In this document: piece by piece, positions 50,109 through 60,020 of the stretch
How the letters are laid out: each line of letters starts with the position of its first letter
Position numbering within the stretch: position 1 is the first letter of the stretch
From: UBA8079 sp049601915
GTDB taxonomy: Bacteria; Pseudomonadota; Alphaproteobacteria; UBA6615
NCBI GenBank assembly: GCA_049601915.1
Contig: JBMYRB010000003.1
Span: forward strand, 1 to 64,000
Direction: 5' to 3'
Length of the DNA stretch: 64,000 bases
The notes under the pieces: generated by a model
What the model saw: only the letters and a program-made list of their open reading frames with translations
Databases searched by the model: none
What the model was told of the DNA's origin: nothing
Position numbers and translations under genes: made by a program

Positions 50109-51668
50109 ATGACGACACGCTGGTTCCATGACACGCCGGAAATGCTGACCGTCGCGCAGATGTATCGCGCCGACGCCGCAGCAGAGAACCATGGTGTGCC
50201 CAGTCTCGAATTGATGGAACGGGCCGGCACGGCGATCGCCGATGCGCTGGAGGCGAGGTGGCCGCGCGGCCATATTCTGGTGCTGTGCGGCCCGGGCAAC
50301 AATGGCGGGGATGGATTTGTCGCCGCCCGACTGCTGACGTTGCGCGACCGCGACGTGGCATTGGGCCTGCTCGGGGATATCGACGATCTTGCCGGCGATG
50401 CGGCGATCAACGCCCGGCGGTGGATCGAAGAGTGCGACGGAGAAGTGGACGCGTTGTCCCGGGAATGGGTCCGCTGGGCGGATGTCGTGGTTGACGGATT
50501 GTTCGGGGCCGGGCTGACCCGGCCGGTGGACGGCGTGGCGCGCGACGTCATCAACGAGATCAATCTTTACAAGAAACCTTGTCTGGCCATCGATGTTCCC
50601 AGCGGGATTCACGGTGATACCGGTGCGATTCTGGGTGCCGCGCCTCAGGCCGACCTGACAGTCACGTTTTTCCGCCACAAACCCGGGCATATGCTGTTTC
50701 CCGGACGTGGTCTGGCGGAACGCGTGGAGGTCGCGGACATCGGTATTCCCGACACGGTGCTGGACGATATCGAACCGCGCCAGTGGCGCAATGTGCCGAT
50801 GTTCTGGGCATCGGATTTTCCACGCCCTTCGGCCGAGGGCCATAAATATACCCGCGGCCATGCGGTCGTTGCCGGCGGTGGAGAGCTGACGGGCGCGGCG
50901 CAGTTGGCGGCCTATGCGGCCTTGCGGTCGGGCGCCGGTCTGGTCTCGATCGCCAGCCCGCCTGAGGCGATTGCGATTTACCGGTCGGGGCGACCCTCCA
51001 TCATGGTGCGCAACACCCCTGACACAGACGCATTCGCCGCGGCTGTTGCTGATCCGCGGGTGCGGGCGTTGCTCGTGGGGCCGGGCAATGGTCTGAACGC
51101 CGACACACGGGCGAATGTCCTGGCGGCACTCGACGGCGCGCGCGCTTGCGTGGTCGATGCGGACGGTATCTCGGTGTTCACCGATGATCCGGGCGCGTTG
51201 TTCAAACAGATCGGCGACCGGTCGGCAGAAACGGTATTGACGCCCCACGAGGGGGAATTTGATCGGATATTCGTCGAAACACTCGATGATAACGGTGCCG
51301 ACCGGCTTGCCCGGGCACGGGCCGCAGCGGTGCTTTCGGGCGCGGTGGTGGTCCTCAAGGGCGCGGACACGGTCATTGCGGCGCCGGACGGCCGCGCGGC
51401 CATCAACGCAAATGCGCCGCCCACGCTCGCGACGGCCGGGAGCGGTGACGTGCTGGCCGGGTTCATTCTGGGGCTGCTGGCCCAGGGAATGCCGGGATTC
51501 ACGGCGGCTTGCGCCGGGGTCTGGTTGCACGGTGCGGCTGCAGCCGGCTTCGGGCCGGGATTGATTGCGGAAGACATCGCTGACGGCTTGCCCGCGGTCC
51601 TGAAATCCCTATATGCCGATCTCGGACAGGACGGGGTATCGGACAGCGGTTCGAACTCCGCTTCCTGA
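50109..51668 (+). CDS. nnr: Bifunctional NAD(P)H-hydrate epimerase/dehydratase
   Basis: A 519-residue fusion. The N-terminal YjeF epimerase domain (NnrE, about 1-215) has LCGPGNNGGDGFVAARLL and DGLFGAGLTRPV. The C-terminal ADP/ATP-dependent dehydratase (NnrD) has GHAVVAGGGELTGAAQLAA, LLVGPGNG, VLTPHEGEFDR and TAGSGDVLAGFI. Together they repair damaged NAD(P)H hydrates. The usual bacterial length is about 500. The gene lies between tRNA-His and tRNA-Leu and has no partner genes in an operon. Confidence 0.95.
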   Translation: MTTRWFHDTPEMLTVAQMYRADAAAENHGVPSLELMERAGTAIADALEARWPRGHILVLCGPGNNGGDGFVAARLLTLRDRDVALGLLGDIDDLAGDAAINARRWIEECDGEVDALSREWVRWADVVVDGLFGAGLTRPVDGVARDVINEINLYKKPCLAIDVPSGIHGDTGAILGAAPQADLTVTFFRHKPGHMLFPGRGLAERVEVADIGIPDTVLDDIEPRQWRNVPMFWASDFPRPSAEGHKYTRGHAVVAGGGELTGAAQLAAYAALRSGAGLVSIASPPEAIAIYRSGRPSIMVRNTPDTDAFAAAVADPRVRALLVGPGNGLNADTRANVLAALDGARACVVDADGISVFTDDPGALFKQIGDRSAETVLTPHEGEFDRIFVETLDDNGADRLARARAAAVLSGAVVVLKGADTVIAAPDGRAAINANAPPTLATAGSGDVLAGFILGLLAQGMPGFTAACAGVWLHGAAAAGFGPGLIAEDIADGLPAVLKSLYADLGQDGVSDSGSNSAS

Positions 51669-51782
51669 TCCCCGCTCCGGCGTTTACTCGGCTCGTACGA
51701 TGGTATAGGACATCCGCCGTTCGTGCGGTTTGCCGCTCGAAAACGCGTGGCGTGCGAGTCCGAAGTTTCAACAAGCGCGTGC

Positions 51783-51869
51783 GCGGGCGTGGCGGAATTG
51801 GTAGACGCGCCAGGTTTAGGTCCTGGTGACTGAAAAGTCGTGGGGGTTCAAGTCCCTTCGCCCGCACCA
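51783..51869 (+). tRNA. tRNA-Leu (TAG)
   Basis: An 87-nt class II tRNA. Acceptor GCGGGCG pairs with CGCCCGC, the anticodon stem CCAGG/CCTGG holds the loop TTTAGGT (anticodon TAG), a long variable arm follows, T-loop TTCAAGT, discriminator A and an encoded CCA at 51867-51869. Confidence 0.97.
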
Positions 51870-51979
51870 CTTGCACAGGCGCGTTGAAGCGCAACGAGAA
51901 GCGGTTATCTGCCGCAAACCGGCGATTTTAGAAGGTCGCCGGAACCGGAAACACAAGAAGCAGGAAATCGGACCTGGAC

Positions 51980-53461
51980 ATGGAAGTCGTCGAAACAAAT
52001 ACCGAAGGTTTGCAGCGTGATTTCAAAGTCACGATTGTTGCGAATGATATTCAGCAGCGCGTCGATGCGCGCCTGACCGAAGTGGGTCGGGATATCAGCA
52101 TCCCCGGGTTCCGTCCCGGAAAGGCGCCGCTCAATATTCTCAAGCAACGCTATGGCGCCTCCGTCATGGGCGAAGTGCTCGAGGCTGCCGTCCAGGAATC
52201 GTCCCAGGAAGTGCTCACCGAGCGTGGCCTGCGCCCGGCGGGACAGCCCAAGATCGAGGTTGTGTCATTCGATGAGGGCAAAGACCTGGAATATGACCTC
52301 TCGGTCGAGATCCTGCCGGACATCGAGGTCACCGACCTTGCCGCGTTTGAACTGGATCGGGTCAAGGTCATTCCGACCGACGACGAGATCAAGGATGCGA
52401 TCAACCGGATCGCCCAGCAGAACCGCGAAACTAAGCCCATCGAGGAAAGCCGCCCGACGGAGAATGGCGATGTCGTGATCATCGACTTCGAGGGCAAGAT
52501 CGACGATGTGCCGTTCGAAGGCGGCGAGGGCATGGGCATCCGCCTTGAGCTCGGTTCAAATCAGTTCATTCCCGGGTTCGAGGAGCAGCTGGTCGGCGTC
52601 GAGGCGGGCAAACCGCTTGAGGTAAAGGTCGTGTTCCCGGCGGACTACAATGTCGATGAACTGGCAGGCAAGGATGCGGTCTTCGACTGCACCGTGCAGG
52701 AAATTCATGGCGCCGTCGAAGTAACGATCGACGATGCGTTTGCCGAAGGTCTCGGACTTGAGAATCTGGCGGCGCTCCAGGACGCGATCAGTGATCAGCT
52801 TGGCCAGGAATATGGCCGTTTGACCCGTGAGCGGACCAAGCGCGATTTGCTCGATAAGCTTTCGGATGCCCATGATTTTGACGTTCCGCCACGGATGGCG
52901 GAAGACGAGTTCAATCAGATCTGGGCCCAGATCGAGCAGGCGAAGGAAGAAGACAAGCTCGACGATGAGGACAAGGGTAAGTCCGACGAGGAGCTGCGCA
53001 CCCAGTATCAGGAGATTGCCGATCGGCGAGTGCGCCTGGGGCTGTTGCTGTCGCATATCGGCGAGCAGAACGGACTGACCGTGTCCCAGGAAGAGATCAA
53101 CCGGGCGATCATGGAACAGGCACGTCAGCTACCGGGCCAGGAACAGCAGGTGATCGAGTTTTACCGGGACAACCCGCAGGCCAGCGCGTCGCTGCAGGCG
53201 CCGATTTTCGAGGACAAGGTCGTCGACTTCGTTATCGAGATGGCGAATGTGACCGAGCGAGAACTGACGCCGGAACAACTCAATGCCGAAGCCGAGGCGG
53301 AAGCTGCCGAAGCCGAAGCTGCCAAGTCGGCCGAGAAAAAGCCTGCGGCTAAAAAGAAGGCACCGGCGAAAAAAGCCGCCGCCAAGAAGCCGGCGGCCGC
53401 GAAGAAGAAAGCAGCTCTCAAGAGCAAGGCAAAGGACGACGGCAAGGCGGCGACGAAATAG
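51980..53461 (+). CDS. tig: Trigger factor with Lys/Ala-rich C-terminal tail
   Basis: A 493-residue ribosome-bound chaperone and prolyl isomerase. The ribosome-docking loop is GFRPGKAPL near residue 44, the FKBP-type domain lies at about 165-240 and the C-terminal helical domain to about 435. The last 58 residues are an Ala/Glu run followed by an Ala/Lys/Pro tail resembling histone H1 (PAAKKKAPAKKAAAK). It begins the tig-clpP-clpX-lon block, 110 bp after tRNA-Leu. Confidence 0.95.
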   Translation: MEVVETNTEGLQRDFKVTIVANDIQQRVDARLTEVGRDISIPGFRPGKAPLNILKQRYGASVMGEVLEAAVQESSQEVLTERGLRPAGQPKIEVVSFDEGKDLEYDLSVEILPDIEVTDLAAFELDRVKVIPTDDEIKDAINRIAQQNRETKPIEESRPTENGDVVIIDFEGKIDDVPFEGGEGMGIRLELGSNQFIPGFEEQLVGVEAGKPLEVKVVFPADYNVDELAGKDAVFDCTVQEIHGAVEVTIDDAFAEGLGLENLAALQDAISDQLGQEYGRLTRERTKRDLLDKLSDAHDFDVPPRMAEDEFNQIWAQIEQAKEEDKLDDEDKGKSDEELRTQYQEIADRRVRLGLLLSHIGEQNGLTVSQEEINRAIMEQARQLPGQEQQVIEFYRDNPQASASLQAPIFEDKVVDFVIEMANVTERELTPEQLNAEAEAEAAEAEAAKSAEKKPAAKKKAPAKKAAAKKPAAAKKKAALKSKAKDDGKAATK

Positions 53462-53551
53462 GCCGCTCGTCACTGCCACTTGCAGGGACTCGCCCGAAGC
53501 CTATTTTGTAACCATGGCTTGTCTGGCCCGAGTACGGAGTAACTCAACATC

Positions 53552-54190
53552 ATGGCGAATTACGAAGAACCGCGGATGAATGCGCTTGTGCCGATGGTCG
53601 TCGAGCAGACGAACCGTGGCGAACGCGCCTATGACATCTACTCCCGGCTTCTGAAGGAACGCATCATCTTCCTGACCGGTCCGGTGGGGGACGAGGTCGC
53701 GAGTGTGATTTGCGCGCAGCTGTTGTTTCTGGAAGCCGAAAACCCGAACAAGGATATCAGCTTCTACATCAACTCGCCAGGCGGCGTGGTGACGTCGGGC
53801 CTGTCGATCTATGACACGATGCAGTACATCCGACCCGATGTGGCGACCCTTTGCGTGGGCCAGGCGGCCTCGATGGGCTCGCTGCTACTCGCGGGCGGTG
53901 CGAAGGGCAAGCGTTTTGCGCTGCCGAATGCGCGCATTATGGTGCATCAGCCTTCCGGTGGATTCCAGGGCCAGGCAACGGATATCGAGATCCACGCTCA
54001 GGAGATCCTGAAAATCCGCCAGCGGCTGAATGAAATTTATGCCGGGCATACCGGGCAATCGGTCGACAAGATCGGCGAGGCGCTCGAGCGTGATCGCTTC
54101 TATACGGCGGATGAAGCACAGGAATTTGGTCTGATTGACGAGGTGGTTTCGAGCCGCGCAGATACAGATGGAGACGAAGAAAGCGACTAG
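53552..54190 (+). CDS. clpP: ATP-dependent Clp protease proteolytic subunit
   Basis: A 212-residue serine peptidase. The catalytic triad is visible as Ser107 (GQAASMGS), His132 (MVHQPSGG) and Asp181 (ERDRFYTADE). It forms a 14-mer with ClpX and ClpA to degrade tagged and misfolded proteins. It is encoded upstream of clpX with a 150-bp gap that could hold a separate promoter. A chosen ATG at 53552 follows a weak GAGT site. Confidence 0.97.
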   Translation: MANYEEPRMNALVPMVVEQTNRGERAYDIYSRLLKERIIFLTGPVGDEVASVICAQLLFLEAENPNKDISFYINSPGGVVTSGLSIYDTMQYIRPDVATLCVGQAASMGSLLLAGGAKGKRFALPNARIMVHQPSGGFQGQATDIEIHAQEILKIRQRLNEIYAGHTGQSVDKIGEALERDRFYTADEAQEFGLIDEVVSSRADTDGDEESD

Positions 54191-54341
54191 ATCGGCGTAC
54201 AAAATCTGTGCGTTGTCGATCAACTCGTTTAACTAATTATTGATCGCTGACGGTTAGCTATTGTTCAATCGCTTCTGTTAGTGATTCGCTTCGGCAGAGA
54301 ATCCTTCCGAACACCACGCCCCAGCACGGGACCATATTGGT

Positions 54342-55607
54342 ATGAGCAAGTCCGGTAACGGCGATTCCAAGAACACTCTTTACTGCTCCTTTTGCGGAAA
54401 GAGTCAGCATGAAGTCCGCAAGCTAATTGCGGGCCCAACAGTTTTCATCTGCGATGAATGCGTCGAACTATGCATGGACATCATCCGGGAAGAGAATAAA
54501 TCGACACTCGTGAAGTCGCGCGATGGCGTGCCGACTCCGAAAGAGATTTGCGAAGTGCTCGATGATTATGTGATTGGTCAGGATCGGGCCAAGCGCGTGC
54601 TCTCGGTGGCGGTACACAACCATTACAAGCGACTCAGCGGCGGCCCGAAGGGCAATGAAGTTGAGATTGCCAAGTCGAATATCCTTCTCATCGGCCCGAC
54701 GGGTTGCGGCAAGACACTGCTGGCGCAGACGCTGGCGCGCATCCTTGACGTTCCCTTCACCATGGCTGACGCCACGACCCTCACTGAGGCGGGCTATGTC
54801 GGCGAGGATGTCGAGAACATAATCCTGAAGCTGCTGCAGTCGGCCGACTACAATGTCGAGCGTGCGCAGCGCGGCATCGTCTATATCGACGAGGTCGACA
54901 AGATCAGCCGCAAGTCGGACAACCCTTCGATCACGCGCGACGTGTCGGGCGAGGGTGTGCAGCAGGCGCTGCTGAAGATCATGGAGGGCACGGTTGCCTC
55001 CGTGCCGCCGCAGGGCGGGCGCAAGCATCCGCAGCAGGAGTTCCTGCAGGTCGACACCACTAATATCCTGTTCATCGTAGGCGGCGCGTTCGCCGGCCTG
55101 GAACGGATTATCGCGAGCCGCGGTAAGGATACAGCGATAGGGTTCGGTGCCGATGTCCAGAGCATTGATGACCGACAGACCGGCGAACTTCTAAGCGAAG
55201 TCGAGCCCGAGGATCTCCTGAAGTTCGGCCTCATCCCCGAATTTGTGGGGCGCCTGCCGGTGCTCGCGACGCTCGGTGATCTCGATGAAGACGCCCTGAT
55301 CGAGATTTTGACTCAGCCGAAGAACGCGCTGATCAAACAGTATCAGCGTTTGTTCGAGATGGAGGGTGTCGAGCTGTCCTTCGCCGAGGATTCGCTGCGG
55401 GCCATTTCAAAGAAGGCGATCGCCCGCAAGACAGGTGCACGCGGCCTGCGCTCGATTATGGAAAACATCCTGCTCGACACTATGTTTGACTTGCCCGGCA
55501 TGGATGGCGTCGAAGAGGTCGTGATCAACGGTGAAGTCGTCGATGGCAACGCGGCCCCGCTGCATATCTATGCGGACAAGCGCGAGGATCTGGGCACCAG
55601 CGCCTGA
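54342..55607 (+). CDS. clpX: ClpX ATPase, unfoldase of ClpXP
   Basis: A 421-residue AAA+ unfoldase. The N-terminal zinc-binding domain has Cys15, Cys18, Cys37 and Cys40. Walker A is GPTGCGKT, Walker B is IVYIDEVDKI and sensor II is RGLRSIMEN. The IGF-type ClpP-contact loop is IGFGAD. It unfolds substrates and feeds ClpP, and in alphaproteobacteria controls cell-cycle proteins. The gene order clpP-clpX-lon is conserved. Confidence 0.98.
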   Translation: MSKSGNGDSKNTLYCSFCGKSQHEVRKLIAGPTVFICDECVELCMDIIREENKSTLVKSRDGVPTPKEICEVLDDYVIGQDRAKRVLSVAVHNHYKRLSGGPKGNEVEIAKSNILLIGPTGCGKTLLAQTLARILDVPFTMADATTLTEAGYVGEDVENIILKLLQSADYNVERAQRGIVYIDEVDKISRKSDNPSITRDVSGEGVQQALLKIMEGTVASVPPQGGRKHPQQEFLQVDTTNILFIVGGAFAGLERIIASRGKDTAIGFGADVQSIDDRQTGELLSEVEPEDLLKFGLIPEFVGRLPVLATLGDLDEDALIEILTQPKNALIKQYQRLFEMEGVELSFAEDSLRAISKKAIARKTGARGLRSIMENILLDTMFDLPGMDGVEEVVINGEVVDGNAAPLHIYADKREDLGTSA

Positions 55608-55848
55608 TCCGGTTTGAACGGCCATCCGGCTGTTCGCCTGCCTTGTCGTCTGCGAGAGTTCCCGTGTGCTCGACAATCCGGGTAATTTTCACAACTTGTT
55701 CCATCCCCTTGATTGTCGGGACGCTTTGGACCAAATAAATGGTCATGGTGCGACTCGCCAAAGCGGCGTTCCCTGTCTCCAGCCGTAAACCCATGCGCAA
55801 GGTTTTTTGGTTAATCCGAAAACCGGAATTGCGAAATCGGAATGCAAA

Positions 55849-58263
55849 ATGACTGATATTTCCAAAGGTAGCTTGTTCCCGGTCCTGCCGTTACGCGACA
55901 TCGTCGTGTTTCCGCACATGATCGTTCCCCTGTTTGTGGGGCGCGAGAAATCAGTGCGGGCGCTTGAGGACGTGATGAAGGACGACAAGAAAATCCTTCT
56001 CGTGACCCAAAAGGACGCGGGTGAGGACGATCCGTCACCGGAGGACCTTTTTACGGTCGGGACAGTGGGCACGATCCTGCAACTTCTCAAACTCCCGGAC
56101 GGCACCGTCAAGGTTCTGGTTGAAGGAAGCGCGCGCGCGTCGGTCGTCGAGTTTACCGACAATGAGGATTTCTTCGAGGCGTTCGCAGAAGTCAGCGCCG
56201 ATGCCCCCGAAGACGAAAGCGAGATCGAGGCGCTCGGCCGCTCGGTCGTCACCCAGTTCGAGCAGTACATCAAGCTCAACCGCAAGGTGCCGCCCGAGGT
56301 GCTCGTCTCGATCAACCAGATCGACGAGCCCAGCAAGCTGGCCGACACGATCGCGTCGCATCTTTCGCTCAAGATTCCCGACAAGCAGGAGCTGCTCGAG
56401 GCCGACACGATCCAGAAGCGGCTGGAGAAGATCTATAGCTTCATGGAAGGTGAGATCGGCGTCCTGCAGGTCGAGAAACGCATCCGCAGCCGCGTCAAGC
56501 GCCAGATGGAGAAGACGCAGCGGGAGTATTATCTGAACGAACAGCTCAAGGCGATCCAGAAAGAGCTCGGCGAGGCTGAGGACGGCCGCGATGAACTCCA
56601 GGAACTCGAAGATCGGATCAAGAAAACGCGCCTGACCAAGGAAGCGAAAGAGAAGGTCGGACAGGAGCTGAAGAAGCTTCGCAATATGAGCCCGATGTCG
56701 GCCGAGGCGACCGTCGTGCGCAACTATCTCGACTGGATCCTGGCGATCCCGTGGAAGAAGCGTTCGCGGGTCAAGAAAGACATCATGGCGGCCCATGAGG
56801 TTCTCGATCAGGACCATTACGGTCTCGACAAGGTCAAGGAGCGCATCCTGGAATATCTCGCCGTGCAGCAGCGCATGTCGAAGATCAAGGGACCGATCCT
56901 GTGTCTGGTCGGGCCTCCGGGCGTCGGCAAGACGTCCCTCGGCAAATCGGTCGCACGCGCGACCGGGCGCAAATTCGTGCGCATGTCCCTGGGGGGCGTT
57001 CGCGATGAGGCGGAAGTCCGCGGTCACCGGCGCACTTATATCGGCTCGATGCCAGGCAAGGTGATCCAGGGCATGAAGAAGGCCGGGACCTCGAACCCGC
57101 TCTTCCTGCTCGATGAAATCGACAAGCTGGGCGCCGACTGGCGCGGCGACCCGTCTTCGGCCCTTCTCGAGGTGCTCGACCCGGAACAGAACCATACGTT
57201 CCAAGATCATTATCTGGAGGTCGATTACGACCTGTCGGACGTGATGTTCGTATGCACGGCCAACTCCATGCGCATGCCGGGGCCGCTGATGGACCGCATG
57301 GAAATCATCCGGATCCCGGGCTACACCGAGGACGAGAAGGTGGAGATCGCCAAACGCCATCTGATCGCCAAGCAGGTGACGGAGAATGGCCTCAAGGAAG
57401 AGGAATGGTCGATTTCCGACTCTGCGTTGCGTGACCTCATCCGCTACTACACCCGCGAAGCCGGCGTCCGCAGTCTTGAGCGCGAGATTGCCAACCTGGC
57501 GCGTAAGGCAGTCAAGGAAATTGCGGTCGAGAAGGATGTCGACGCCGTGAAGGTGACGGTCAAGAATCTCGACAAATATGCCGGTATTAGGAAGTTCCGC
57601 TTTGGCGAGACCGAGGCCGATGATCTGGTCGGCGTGGTCACCGGGCTTGCCTGGACCGAGGTCGGCGGTGAATTGCTGACGGTCGAAGCGCTCCTGATGC
57701 CGGGTAAGGGCAAGGTTACCGTCACCGGCAAACTCGGGGACGTGATGCAGGAATCCGTGCAGGCAGCCAACGCCTATGTGCGTTCACGCGCGATCGAGTT
57801 CGGAATCGAACCGCCGCTGTTTGAGCGGCGCGATATTCATATCCATGTACCCGAAGGGGCCGTGCCAAAAGATGGCCCGTCTGCCGGCGTGGGGATGGTC
57901 ACATCGATGGTCTCCGCGCTTACCCAAAACCCTGTTCGCAAGGATGTCGCCATGACCGGCGAGATCTCGTTGCGCGGCCGGGTGCTGCCGATCGGCGGGC
58001 TCAAAGAGAAGCTGCTTGCCGCTTTGCGCGGCGGGGTGAAGACCGTGATCATTCCACAGGACAATGAAAAGGATCTGGCCGACATTCCGGACAACGTCAC
58101 GAAGGGGCTGGAAATCATCCCGGCGACCACCGTCGATGAAGTCCTGGAACACGCGTTGAGCCAGCCTTTGGTGCCTATCGAGTGGGACGAATCGGAACAC
58201 GAGTCGGGCTCTGTTTCGGGCAAAGATGACAATTCCGACACCTCTGGTGTGGTGCGTCACTAG
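55849..58263 (+). CDS. lon: ATP-dependent protease La (Lon)
   Basis: An 804-residue Lon protease. The N-terminal substrate-binding domain begins SKGSLFPVLPLRDIVVFP. The AAA+ module has Walker A GPPGVGKTSLGKS, and the protease domain carries the catalytic Ser in DGPSAGVGM and Lys in GGLKEKLLAA. The start ATG at 55849 gives the normal N-terminus; an upstream in-frame ATG at 55807 is possible but gives an abnormal extension. It degrades misfolded and regulatory proteins. A terminator follows. Confidence 0.97.
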   Translation: MTDISKGSLFPVLPLRDIVVFPHMIVPLFVGREKSVRALEDVMKDDKKILLVTQKDAGEDDPSPEDLFTVGTVGTILQLLKLPDGTVKVLVEGSARASVVEFTDNEDFFEAFAEVSADAPEDESEIEALGRSVVTQFEQYIKLNRKVPPEVLVSINQIDEPSKLADTIASHLSLKIPDKQELLEADTIQKRLEKIYSFMEGEIGVLQVEKRIRSRVKRQMEKTQREYYLNEQLKAIQKELGEAEDGRDELQELEDRIKKTRLTKEAKEKVGQELKKLRNMSPMSAEATVVRNYLDWILAIPWKKRSRVKKDIMAAHEVLDQDHYGLDKVKERILEYLAVQQRMSKIKGPILCLVGPPGVGKTSLGKSVARATGRKFVRMSLGGVRDEAEVRGHRRTYIGSMPGKVIQGMKKAGTSNPLFLLDEIDKLGADWRGDPSSALLEVLDPEQNHTFQDHYLEVDYDLSDVMFVCTANSMRMPGPLMDRMEIIRIPGYTEDEKVEIAKRHLIAKQVTENGLKEEEWSISDSALRDLIRYYTREAGVRSLEREIANLARKAVKEIAVEKDVDAVKVTVKNLDKYAGIRKFRFGETEADDLVGVVTGLAWTEVGGELLTVEALLMPGKGKVTVTGKLGDVMQESVQAANAYVRSRAIEFGIEPPLFERRDIHIHVPEGAVPKDGPSAGVGMVTSMVSALTQNPVRKDVAMTGEISLRGRVLPIGGLKEKLLAALRGGVKTVIIPQDNEKDLADIPDNVTKGLEIIPATTVDEVLEHALSQPLVPIEWDESEHESGSVSGKDDNSDTSGVVRH

Positions 58264-58312
58264 GGTTGACTAGGCTACAACGCCGAGTCGCAACATAATT
58301 TTCGTTAAAAAC

Positions 58313-58333
58313 CCCGGAATTCCGGGCCGTTTT
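58313..58333 (+). terminator. Terminator of lon
   Basis: CCCGGAATTCCGGG (58313-58326) is a perfect 14-bp palindrome followed by ccgttttg. It lies about 50 bases after the lon stop codon and upstream of hup. Confidence 0.7.
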
Positions 58334-58439
58334 GATTGACGGCTCGGAATCGCGGCTTCTAGACTCCCCGGACTGTTTGGAGTGGGACTTCCCGATCCAG
58401 ACTTCAGATCCACTGAACCAACCCATAAGGGGGTCAATT

Positions 58440-58712
58440 GTGAACAAGAACGATCTCGTCGCATCCGTTGCTGACTCATCCGGTCTTTCCAAGGCCGACG
58501 CCGGTAAGGCCGTCGACAGTGTGCTCGACAACATTACAAGTGCTCTCCAGAGCGGAAATGAAATCCGCCTCGTGGGTTTCGGTACTTTCTCCGTCGCCCA
58601 GCGTAAGGCCACAACGGGCCGTAACCCGCAGACCGGCGCTGCCATTCAGATTCCGGCCTCGAAGCAGCCCAAGTTCAAGGCGGGCAAGGCTCTCAAGGAC
58701 GCCGTGAACTAA
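58440..58712 (+). CDS. hup: DNA-binding protein HU
   Basis: A 90-residue HU protein starting with GTG at 58440 behind AAGGGGG. It has the standard MNKNDLVASVADSSGLSK start, the dimer-forming helices, and the DNA-binding arm GRNPQTGAAIQIPA. It compacts and bends DNA. It follows lon with its own spacing and a terminator after lon, so it is probably transcribed from its own promoter. Confidence 0.97.
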   Translation: MNKNDLVASVADSSGLSKADAGKAVDSVLDNITSALQSGNEIRLVGFGTFSVAQRKATTGRNPQTGAAIQIPASKQPKFKAGKALKDAVN

Positions 58713-58737
58713 ACTGAAGCGTTTTCGCGTTTTGCGT

Positions 58738-58766
58738 GGGCCGGCCGTAGTTTCTGCGGCCGGCCC
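58738..58766 (+). terminator. Terminator of hup
   Basis: GGGCCGGCCG (58738-58747) pairs with CGGCCGGCCC (58757-58766) around the 9-nt loop tagtttctg. It lies 25 bases after the hup stop codon and is very GC-rich. Confidence 0.75.
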
Positions 58767-58848
58767 GCTGCATTTCGGGATGTGACATCATCCAATCGTC
58801 TGCTGGGGCTGGCCCGCAACATGGGAATTGGGATAGAACCCCGACACC

Positions 58849-58924
58849 GGGCGGTTAGCTCAGCTGGCAGAGCATCTCGTTTACACCGAGAGGGTCGGCG
58901 GTTCGATCCCGTCACCGCCCACCA
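58849..58924 (+). tRNA. tRNA-Val (TAC)
   Basis: A complete 76-nt cloverleaf: acceptor GGGCGGT with ACCGCCC, anticodon stem TCTCG/CGAGA around TTTACAC (anticodon TAC), T-loop TTCGATC, discriminator A and an encoded CCA at 58922-58924. Confidence 0.97.
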
Positions 58925-58950
58925 TTCTCTTCGCCGAACGGAGATTTGCG

Positions 58951-60012
58951 ATGTCCGTGACGGACACAATGCGGGCCGTCTATCTGGACGGGCATGAGGG
59001 CCTTTCATCGGTCGTCGTCGGAGAGCGCCCCAAGCCGAGTTTCGGGGCCGGGGATGTGCGTATCCTGATCGCGGCCGCGGGCATCAATCGTGTCGATCTC
59101 TACATGGCCAATGACGGTAGCGGGTTTCGCCATGAATTGCCGCTGATCATGGGCGTTGATGGCGCGGGCGTCATCGATGCGGTCGGACATGGCGTCTCGA
59201 ACCGCAAGCCCGGCGAGCGCGTCGTTGTCTATCCGGCCAAATTCGGCGACGACGAGTTCAGCCGGCGCGGCGACCAGATGCTGTCATTCAAGCGTGCCGT
59301 CCCGGGCGAGAATTTCGACGGAACCTTTGCCGACTACATCGTGGTCCCGGCAGCCTGCGCATTTCCGATTTCCGACAATTTGAGTTTCCGCGATGCAGCG
59401 GCTCTGCCGACGGCCTATCTGACGGCCTGGCGTATGGTTACCTCGGCCGGGCAGGTGACCCAGGAAGATACGGTGTTGATCCACGGGGTCGGTGGCGGCG
59501 CGTCGTTGGCGGCCTTGCAGTTCTGCAAGATGCGCAACGCGAGAGCCATCGTGACATCCTCATCCGACGAGAAGCTCGCCGTGGCGAAGCAGTATGGCGC
59601 CGACGCGCTGATTAATTACCGAAACGATGATGTCCTGGATGCGGTTCGCGCCGCGACGAACAAGCGTGGTGTCGATGTCGTCATCGAGAATGTCGGGGAG
59701 GCGACCTGGGACACGTCGATGCGCGCTGCCGTGGGCGGCGGCCGGATCGTTGTCTGCGGCGCGACCTCGGGCCCCAATCCCAAGGCCGACCTGCAACGCC
59801 TGTTCATTCGCCAATTGCAGGTCATCGGCGTGACGATCGGCAACTTCGAGGAGTTCCGAACTCTGATCGATGCGGCGGAACGCAAACTGTTCGCGCCGCA
59901 TTTTGACAGCATCTACGCGCTGGAAGACGTGCCTGCGGCTCTGCAAAAACTCGAGAGCGGCGAACAGGTCGGCAAGATCGGGATCACGGTCAACGCCGAG
60001 CTTGGCGAATAG
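58951..60012 (+). CDS. Quinone oxidoreductase-like medium-chain dehydrogenase
   Basis: A 353-residue MDR protein without zinc-binding cysteines. Visible are GINRVDLYMANDG, LIMGVDGAGVIDAVG and the nucleotide-binding VLIHGVGGGASLAALQF. It likely reduces an enone, quinone or similar carbonyl with NADPH. It lies only 26 bp after tRNA-Val and is followed 8 bp later by an SDR gene, so these two form an operon whose metabolic role is unknown. Confidence 0.85.
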   Translation: MSVTDTMRAVYLDGHEGLSSVVVGERPKPSFGAGDVRILIAAAGINRVDLYMANDGSGFRHELPLIMGVDGAGVIDAVGHGVSNRKPGERVVVYPAKFGDDEFSRRGDQMLSFKRAVPGENFDGTFADYIVVPAACAFPISDNLSFRDAAALPTAYLTAWRMVTSAGQVTQEDTVLIHGVGGGASLAALQFCKMRNARAIVTSSSDEKLAVAKQYGADALINYRNDDVLDAVRAATNKRGVDVVIENVGEATWDTSMRAAVGGGRIVVCGATSGPNPKADLQRLFIRQLQVIGVTIGNFEEFRTLIDAAERKLFAPHFDSIYALEDVPAALQKLESGEQVGKIGITVNAELGE

Positions 60013-60020
60013 GAGACGAA

